From contig NZ_JBQCEE010000242.1 of the NCBI RefSeq assembly GCF_051960575.1, positions 1-11,046 on the forward strand: a DNA stretch of 11,046 nucleotides. Direction: 5' to 3'. Shown piece by piece: positions 6,454 to 11,046 of the stretch. Origin of the DNA: JBQCEE01 sp051960575. GTDB taxonomy: Bacteria; Actinomycetota; Actinomycetes; Mycobacteriales; Jatrophihabitantaceae. The translations under genes and the position numbers were made by a program. The stretch's first letter is position 1; the number at the start of each line of letters is the position of its first letter. The notes under the pieces are model-generated. The model was given only the letters and a program-made list of their open reading frames with translations. It searched no databases and was not told where the DNA came from.

Positions 6454-6516
6454 CCGCTTGTCCCCAGCGCCAGTCGTTCCGACGGGTCGAGGACGACTGG
6501 GGCGGGGGACAAGCGG
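6454..6516. terminator. 63-bp long palindrome between convergent genes, likely bidirectional terminator
   Basis: Two 24-base arms (6454-6477 and 6493-6516) pair with two mismatches (A6466/G6504 and G6469/G6501) around a 15-base loop that can itself fold in part (CGAC with GTCG, allowing a bulge). The outer 12 pairs are perfect. It fills the gap between pth (stop 8 bases away) and ogt (stop 4 bases away), so it would stop transcription from both sides. There is no T-tract. Its sequence differs from the 2271-2328 palindrome, but position, size and shape are the same. Confidence 0.7.
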
Positions 6517-6520
6517 GATC

Positions 6521-7009
6521 TCAGGACGCGAAGAGGCCGGCGTGGGATGCCTCGTGGGCGAGCAGCCAGCGCTTGGCGTCGAGTCCGCCCCCGTAGCCGG
6601 TGAGCGAGCCGTTCGCGCCGACCACCCGGTGGCACGGCACGATGATCGGGATCGGGTTCTGCCCGTTCGCGAGCCCGACCGCGCGCGACGCCGTCGGCGA
6701 GCCGATCGCGACCGCGGTCTTCCCGTAGCTGGTCGTCTCGCCGTACGGGATCTCGGCCAGCGCCGCCCACACCCGCAGCTGGAACGGGCTGCCGGCGGGG
6801 TGCAGCGGCACCGTGAACTCGCGCCGGGTGCCCGCGAAGTACTCGTCGAGCTCACCGCGCACGTCGGCGAAGGCGCCGTCGTCACGTTCCCAGCCCACGC
6901 GCGGCGCCTGCGGCCGCTTGCCCTGTGGCAGTTGCAGTTCGGTGAGCCCGACCTCGTCGCGGGCGGCCAGCAGGTCGCCGATCGGTGAGGCGATGATCGT
7001 CCACTTCAT
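6521..7009 (-). CDS. ogt: Methylated-DNA--protein-cysteine methyltransferase
   Basis: A suicide repair protein that moves the alkyl group from O6-alkylguanine (and O4-alkylthymine) in DNA to its own cysteine. The 162-residue product has the active-site motif IPIIVPCHRVVG with acceptor C126, the helix-turn-helix and arginine finger in TASRAVGLANGQNP (R109), the upstream FQLRVWAALAEIPYGETTSYG segment, and a C-terminal GYGGGLDAKRWLLAHE. The length is usual for Ogt/MGMT. ATG 7009 overlaps the ada-alkA stop by four bases (ATGA), and AAGGAG (7015-7020) lies five bases upstream, inside the end of ada-alkA. It is therefore the second gene of an alkylation-repair operon, the same order as in mycobacteria. 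The symbol could equally be given as mgmt or adaB. Confidence 0.95.
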   Translation of the reverse strand: MKWTIIASPIGDLLAARDEVGLTELQLPQGKRPQAPRVGWERDDGAFADVRGELDEYFAGTRREFTVPLHPAGSPFQLRVWAALAEIPYGETTSYGKTAVAIGSPTASRAVGLANGQNPIPIIVPCHRVVGANGSLTGYGGGLDAKRWLLAHEASHAGLFAS

Positions 7010-8460
7010 GACTGCTCCTTCGTCTGCTTCGTCCGCTTGGTCGTCGTCAGCGGCAGCGTCGCCCACAGGTGATGCGTGACGTACGAGCGCCACGGCGCCC
7101 ACTGCGCCGCGCGATCGAGGTCGACCCCGTGCGCGTCGGCGGCCCGCCGCACCCAGAGGTCGGTCGTGAGCAGGACATCGGGATCGCCGAGCCCGCGCAT
7201 GCGCAGGTAGCCGACCGTCCACGGGCCGATGCCGGGCAGTGCGAGCAGCCGCTCGGCGACCTCGCCGCGGTCGCTGCCCGGGTCGAGCAGGATCTCGCCG
7301 GACGTGACAGCGGCCGCCACCGCCCGCACGGTGCGCGCCCGTGCCTTCGGCATCGGCAGCTCGGCGTCGGCGAGACCGGCCAGCACCTCGGCCCGGGGGA
7401 ACAGCCGCCAGGTGCCGCCGAGCGCCGGCTCGCCGTAGGCCGCGACCAGTCGGCCGAGGATGGTGCGCACGCCCCGCTCGCTCACCTGCTGGCCGATCAC
7501 CACCCGGATCGCCGTCTCGAATCCGTCGACCGCACCGGCGCAGCGCAGCCCGGGCCGCTTGGCGACGAGGGGCGCGAGGGCGGGGTCGGCACCGAGCGCC
7601 GCGTCGACCGCCTCGGGGTCGGCGTCCAGGTCGAACAGCCGGCGGACGCGCGCCACGACCTGCACGAGGTCGCGCTGGTCGTCGAGCTGCACACGGGCGA
7701 CGAGATGTCCGCCGCCCGGACGGACGTCGACGAGCGCCGACCCGTGCGTCGCGCGCAGCACGCGGGTGAACCGGTCCGGGCCGGCCTCCTCCATGCCGGG
7801 CACGGCGCGGTGGGCGAGGTGCTCGAAGAGGGTGGCCGTGTCGATCGGCGAACGGTGGGCGAGCCGCAGGGTGATCGCGCCGGGCTCGGCGGGCGTCGAC
7901 GGCCGGGCCGCTCGCAGCGCGCCGGGGGTCGTCGCGAACACCGCCCGGATCGTGTCGTTGAACTGCCGCACGCTGGCGAAGCCCGCGGCGAACGCGATGT
8001 CGGTGATCGGCAGCTGCGTGGTCTCGAGCAGCACCCGCGCCGTCTGTGCCCGCTGCGCCCGGGCGAGTGCCAGCGCGCCGGCGCCGACCGACTCGACCAG
8101 CACCCGCTGCAGTTGCCGCTCGGAGTACCCGAGCCGCGCGGCGAGCCCTGCCACGCCCTCGCGGTCGACGAGCCCGTCGGCGATGAGCCGCAGTGCGCGA
8201 CCGACCACGTCGGCGCGCACGTCCCACTCGGGTGACCCGGGGGAGGCGTCAGGACGGCACCGCTTGCACGCGCGGAAGCCGGCACGCTGTGCCGCCGCGG
8301 CACTCGGGAAGAACGAGACATTCTGCGCGCGTGGCGTCGCGGCCGGGCACGACGGACGGCAGTAGATGCCGGTCGTGTGCACCGCGGTGAAGAACCAGCC
8401 GTCGAAGCGCGCGTCGCGCGCCTGCACCGCTCGGTAGCAGGTCTCCTGGTCGGGTATCAC
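7006..8460 (-). CDS. alkA: Ada-AlkA fusion: methylphosphotriester sensor/regulator and 3-methyladenine DNA glycosylase
   Basis: The 484-residue product joins three modules. Residues about 4-75 are the Ada zinc domain with four cysteines, C34, C38, C65 and C68 (GIYCRPSCPAATPRAQNVSFF and ACKRCRPD); C34 matches the E. coli cysteine that accepts methyl groups from phosphotriesters. Residues about 83-185 are an AraC-type DNA-binding domain (LAARLGYSERQLQRVL and ITDIAFAAGFASVRQFNDTI). Residues about 195-475 are an AlkA glycosylase, with helix-hairpin-helix LPGIGPWTVGYLRMRG (408-423) and probable catalytic aspartate D434 in LLTTDLWV. It lacks the Ada O6-methylguanine domain, which is supplied by the next gene, ogt. 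Such fusions are known in mycobacteria. Methylated protein may activate its own operon, by analogy with Ada. The start is GTG 8460, without a clear ribosome binding site. The C-terminus is a short Thr/Lys-rich tail (TTTKRTKQTKEQS). Confidence 0.95.
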   Translation of the reverse strand: MIPDQETCYRAVQARDARFDGWFFTAVHTTGIYCRPSCPAATPRAQNVSFFPSAAAAQRAGFRACKRCRPDASPGSPEWDVRADVVGRALRLIADGLVDREGVAGLAARLGYSERQLQRVLVESVGAGALALARAQRAQTARVLLETTQLPITDIAFAAGFASVRQFNDTIRAVFATTPGALRAARPSTPAEPGAITLRLAHRSPIDTATLFEHLAHRAVPGMEEAGPDRFTRVLRATHGSALVDVRPGGGHLVARVQLDDQRDLVQVVARVRRLFDLDADPEAVDAALGADPALAPLVAKRPGLRCAGAVDGFETAIRVVIGQQVSERGVRTILGRLVAAYGEPALGGTWRLFPRAEVLAGLADAELPMPKARARTVRAVAAAVTSGEILLDPGSDRGEVAERLLALPGIGPWTVGYLRMRGLGDPDVLLTTDLWVRRAADAHGVDLDRAAQWAPWRSYVTHHLWATLPLTTTKRTKQTKEQS

Positions 8461-8463
8461 GCA

Positions 8464-8497
8464 GCCAGTCTGCGGGACGCCACTGACAACGACTGGC
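8464..8497. promoter_or_regulatory. Overlapping dyads upstream of ada-alkA
   Basis: In the 86-base gap between ppc and ada-alkA, GCCAGTC (8464-8470) pairs with GACTGGC (8491-8497), and a competing dyad CGCCA/TGGCG (8478-8482 and 8494-8498) lies within. This could be a regulator site or a short ppc terminator. On the minus strand CAGACT (8467-8472) sits at -12 to -7 from the GTG, a weak -10 match. I see no recognisable E. coli-type Ada box. Confidence 0.3.
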
Positions 8498-8546
8498 GGA
8501 TTTCGGACGCGACGGTCACGCGCTGCTCATCGGGTGCCGCGCCGAC

Positions 8547-11046
8547 TCATCCGGTGTTACGCAACCCCGCCGCGACACCGTTGATCGTCAGCAGCAGCGC
8601 GCGCTGCAGCTCGGCCGGCACCTCGTCGTCGCCGAGCTCGCGGACGCGGGCCAGCAGGTCGACCTGCAGGTACGAGATCGGGTCGAGGTAGGCGTCGCGC
8701 ACGTCGAAGGTGCGCTGCAGCACCGGCGAGTCGTCGAGCAGGGCCTGCTCGCCGGTCACATGCAGCACCTCGCGCACCGCCGCCTCGTGCTCGGCCCGCA
8801 CCATGTCGAACACCGGGCGCAGCCCCTCGGGCACCAGCGACTCGACGTACTGCGCCGCGATGTCGAGGTCGGTCTTGGCGAGGGTCATCTCGACATTCGA
8901 GATGAAGGTGCGGAAGAAGTGCCACTGCTGATGCATCTCGGCGAGCACGTCGTCGAGCCCCGCCTCGCGGGCGGCCGCCAGACCCGAGCCCACGCCGAAC
9001 CAGCCGGGCACGATCTGCCGCGACTGCGTCCACCCGAACACCCACGGGATGGCACGGAGACCCTCGATGCCACCGCCCGACGACGGTCGGCGACTCGGAC
9101 GCGAGCCGATGTTCAGTCCACCGAGCTGCTCGACCGGTGTCGAGGCGAGGAAGTAGGCTGGCAGGTCCGGGTGATCGACGAAGCGGCGGTAGGCGGCGAA
9201 GGCGGCGTCGCTGACGACATCCATGCACTCGTCCCACCGCGCGAGTTGCGCTGCCTTCTGTCGAGGCGCGCGGTGCAGTTGGGACGCCTGCAGTACCGCC
9301 GCCACCGTCAGCTCGAGGTTCTCGCGCGCCAGCTCGGGCAACGCGTACTTGTCGGAGATGACCTCGCCCTGCTCGGTGAACTTGATCTCGCCGTCGAGCA
9401 CGCCGTAGGGCTGGGCCAGGATCGCGTCGTACGTCGGGCCGCCGCCGCGGCCGACGGTGCCCCCGCGCCCGTGGAAGAGACGCAGGCGGACGCCGTGCCG
9501 CGCGGCGGTGTCCCGCAACGCCCGTTGAGCCCGGTGGATCTCCCATTGCGACGTCGTGATGCCGGCCTGCTTGTTCGAGTCGCTGTAGCCGAGCATCACC
9601 TCCTGCAGGTCGCCGCGCAGCTTGACGATCAGCCGGTAGGTGGGATCGCTCAGCAGCGTGTCGAGCACGTCGGCCGCGTGACGCAGCTCCTCGATCGTCT
9701 CGAGCAGCGGCACGAAGCCGATGCGCGCGAACGGCTGCCGCACGCCCGCCGGCCCGGCGCCGTGCACGTCGATCAGGCCGGCCTCGCGGGCGAGCACGAC
9801 CGCGGCGAGGATGTCGTCGGCGCCCTGTGTCATCGACACGATGTAGCTCTCGACGACCTCGGGGCCGTACGTGTCGAGTGCGTCGCGGATCTCGGTGAAG
9901 ACCGCGAACGTGCGCGAGCCGTCGGCGTCCAGGGGCGGCGGTGTCGAGGCGAGCGGACGCCGCGAGGCCAGCTCCTTCGACAGCAGCCGCAACCGGTAGT
10001 CGCGCGGCACGTCGGCGTAGAGCCAGGTCTCCTCGACCAGGCGGTCGATCAGTTGGCCGACCGCGTGGTGGTGGGCGGCCGCGTGCTCGCGCACGTCGAG
10101 GGGCGCGAGATGCAGGCCGAAGACCCCGACGGTGCGCTGCACGCGGGCGAGCAGCCCGTCGGCGATGAGCGCCCCGGCGTTGGCCCGCAACGAGTCGCCG
10201 AGCAGCGCGAGTTCGCTCAACAGCTGCTGTGAGCCGAGGTAGTCGCGTCCCGGCACGTGCGGCGCGCCCGTGCGCACCCGCTGGCGGGTGTTCGCGATCT
10301 TGGCGTTCATGCAGGTGAGCTTCAGACGGTACGGCTCGTCGGCGTTGAGCCGGACGAGCCGCGGGTCGATGTCGAGCACGGCGAGATCGGCCTCGAGCGA
10401 GGCGAGCAGCTCGGGCGACGCGCCGACCACGTTGGTCGACGACGACAGCTCGGCGATGAGCTCGTCGAGCGCCGCCGTGACGACACGGGTGGCGACCCCG
10501 TGCTGCAGCAGCAGCACGTCGTGGGTGACTGCGGCGGTCACGTTCGGGTTGCCGTCGCGGTCGCCGCCGATCCAGCTGCCGAAGGTGAGCGGACGGACCG
10601 ACACCGGCAGGTCGACGCCATGGCCGGCGACGTCGGCCGCGAGCTCGTCCAGCAGCTCGGGGATGGTGCCGGCCGCCATCGCCTCGACGTAGAAGAGCAC
10701 GTTGCGCGCCTCGTCGACCGGTGTGGGCCGGTGCGCCCGCAACTCGTCGGTCTGCCAGACGAGGTCGATGATCTCGGCCAGGGCGCGGTCCTGCCGTGAC
10801 CGCACGGCACTCCCCGGCTCGGTGGGGGTCGACAGCAGGTCGGCCACCCGGGCGAGCTTCGTCAGCACCGAGCGGCGGCTCGCCTCGGTCGGGTGCGCGG
10901 TGAACACCGGACGCACGGACAGCTCGTCGATCGCCGCCGCGAGCGCGTCGGCGCCGTGCTCCTTCGCCACCGCGTCGATCGCCGGCTGCAACCAGCCCTG
11001 GTCGGCGGGGCGGGCCCGCAGCGACCGCACCCGGTGCACCTGTTCG
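8547..11046 (-). CDS. ppc: Phosphoenolpyruvate carboxylase, N-terminus cut off by window edge
   Basis: Carboxylates phosphoenolpyruvate with bicarbonate to oxaloacetate, replenishing the TCA cycle in the cytosol. About 833 codons are visible; the frame is open through the window end, with EQVHRVRSLRARP at the edge, so the GTG at 11037-11039 is an internal valine and roughly the first 100 residues are outside. Landmarks in order: VFTAHPTEASRRS with the catalytic histidine (near 10890), FGSWIGGDRDGNPNVT (near 10560), GYSDSNKQAGITTSQW with the conserved lysine (near 9570-9590), LFHGRGGTVGRGGGPTYD (near 9440-9480), and the family's C-terminal GLRNTG. The last residue is the expected terminal glycine, so the C-terminus is intact. 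The catalytic motifs are complete and no frameshift is seen. It is upstream of ada-alkA on the same strand with an 86-base gap, so read-through is possible but no functional link is implied. Confidence 0.97.
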   Translation of the reverse strand, partial: EQVHRVRSLRARPADQGWLQPAIDAVAKEHGADALAAAIDELSVRPVFTAHPTEASRRSVLTKLARVADLLSTPTEPGSAVRSRQDRALAEIIDLVWQTDELRAHRPTPVDEARNVLFYVEAMAAGTIPELLDELAADVAGHGVDLPVSVRPLTFGSWIGGDRDGNPNVTAAVTHDVLLLQHGVATRVVTAALDELIAELSSSTNVVGASPELLASLEADLAVLDIDPRLVRLNADEPYRLKLTCMNAKIANTRQRVRTGAPHVPGRDYLGSQQLLSELALLGDSLRANAGALIADGLLARVQRTVGVFGLHLAPLDVREHAAAHHHAVGQLIDRLVEETWLYADVPRDYRLRLLSKELASRRPLASTPPPLDADGSRTFAVFTEIRDALDTYGPEVVESYIVSMTQGADDILAAVVLAREAGLIDVHGAGPAGVRQPFARIGFVPLLETIEELRHAADVLDTLLSDPTYRLIVKLRGDLQEVMLGYSDSNKQAGITTSQWEIHRAQRALRDTAARHGVRLRLFHGRGGTVGRGGGPTYDAILAQPYGVLDGEIKFTEQGEVISDKYALPELARENLELTVAAVLQASQLHRAPRQKAAQLARWDECMDVVSDAAFAAYRRFVDHPDLPAYFLASTPVEQLGGLNIGSRPSRRPSSGGGIEGLRAIPWVFGWTQSRQIVPGWFGVGSGLAAAREAGLDDVLAEMHQQWHFFRTFISNVEMTLAKTDLDIAAQYVESLVPEGLRPVFDMVRAEHEAAVREVLHVTGEQALLDDSPVLQRTFDVRDAYLDPISYLQVDLLARVRELGDDEVPAELQRALLLTINGVAAGLRNTG

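Noticed and set aside
2271..6516. The two long palindromes as ends or remnants of a transposon
   Set aside because: There is no transposase, no target-site duplication visible at either element, and the two sequences do not match each other as terminal repeats of one element would.
4168..6603. 811-codon plus-strand frame over ispE, rplY and pth
   Set aside because: It covers three recognised genes in other frames or on the other strand, and its translation is low-complexity Arg/Gly/Ala.
8760..10232. 490-codon plus-strand frame inside ppc
   Set aside because: It is antisense to conserved ppc motifs and has no recognisable family features.
1..11046. A new defence, mobile or biosynthetic system
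   Set aside because: All genes belong to well-known metabolic, translation and repair families, base composition looks even, and no CRISPR, integrase, transposase or toxin-antitoxin signature is present.

Overview
The window reads as ordinary chromosome of a high-GC actinobacterium. The bases are GC-rich throughout, several genes start with GTG, and an Ada-AlkA fusion is followed by a small methyltransferase gene, an arrangement also known in mycobacteria. Together with ispE next to an ABC-F gene and rplY next to pth, this suggests an actinobacterium, perhaps Nocardioidaceae or a relative; the family is my inference. I see no tRNA, rRNA, insertion sequence, phage gene or CRISPR array.

Layout. 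Positions 1-1615 (minus strand) hold kynA (tryptophan 2,3-dioxygenase) and the first 283 codons of kynU (kynureninase), two steps of tryptophan breakdown through kynurenine, with overlapping reading frames. A TetR-family regulator is divergent from them (about 1632-2255), with a short dyad between the two starts. Positions 2345-4962 (minus) hold ispE (isoprenoid synthesis) and an armless ABC-F ATPase, joined by a one-base stop/start overlap. Divergent from them, 5180-6445 (plus) hold rplY/ctc (ribosomal protein L25) and pth (peptidyl-tRNA hydrolase); a hairpin lies in the probable rplY leader. Positions 6521-8460 (minus) hold an alkylation-repair pair, ada-alkA and ogt, with a four-base overlap. 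Positions 8547-11046 (minus) hold ppc (phosphoenolpyruvate carboxylase), whose N-terminus lies outside the window.

Each of the two convergent junctions (TetR/ABC-F and pth/ogt) contains a long, nearly perfect palindrome of about 60 bp, far larger than a normal terminator stem. These palindromes, the rplY leader hairpin and the TetR/kynA dyad are the most interesting non-coding signals. I found no convincing new multi-gene system; the genes belong to well-known families.
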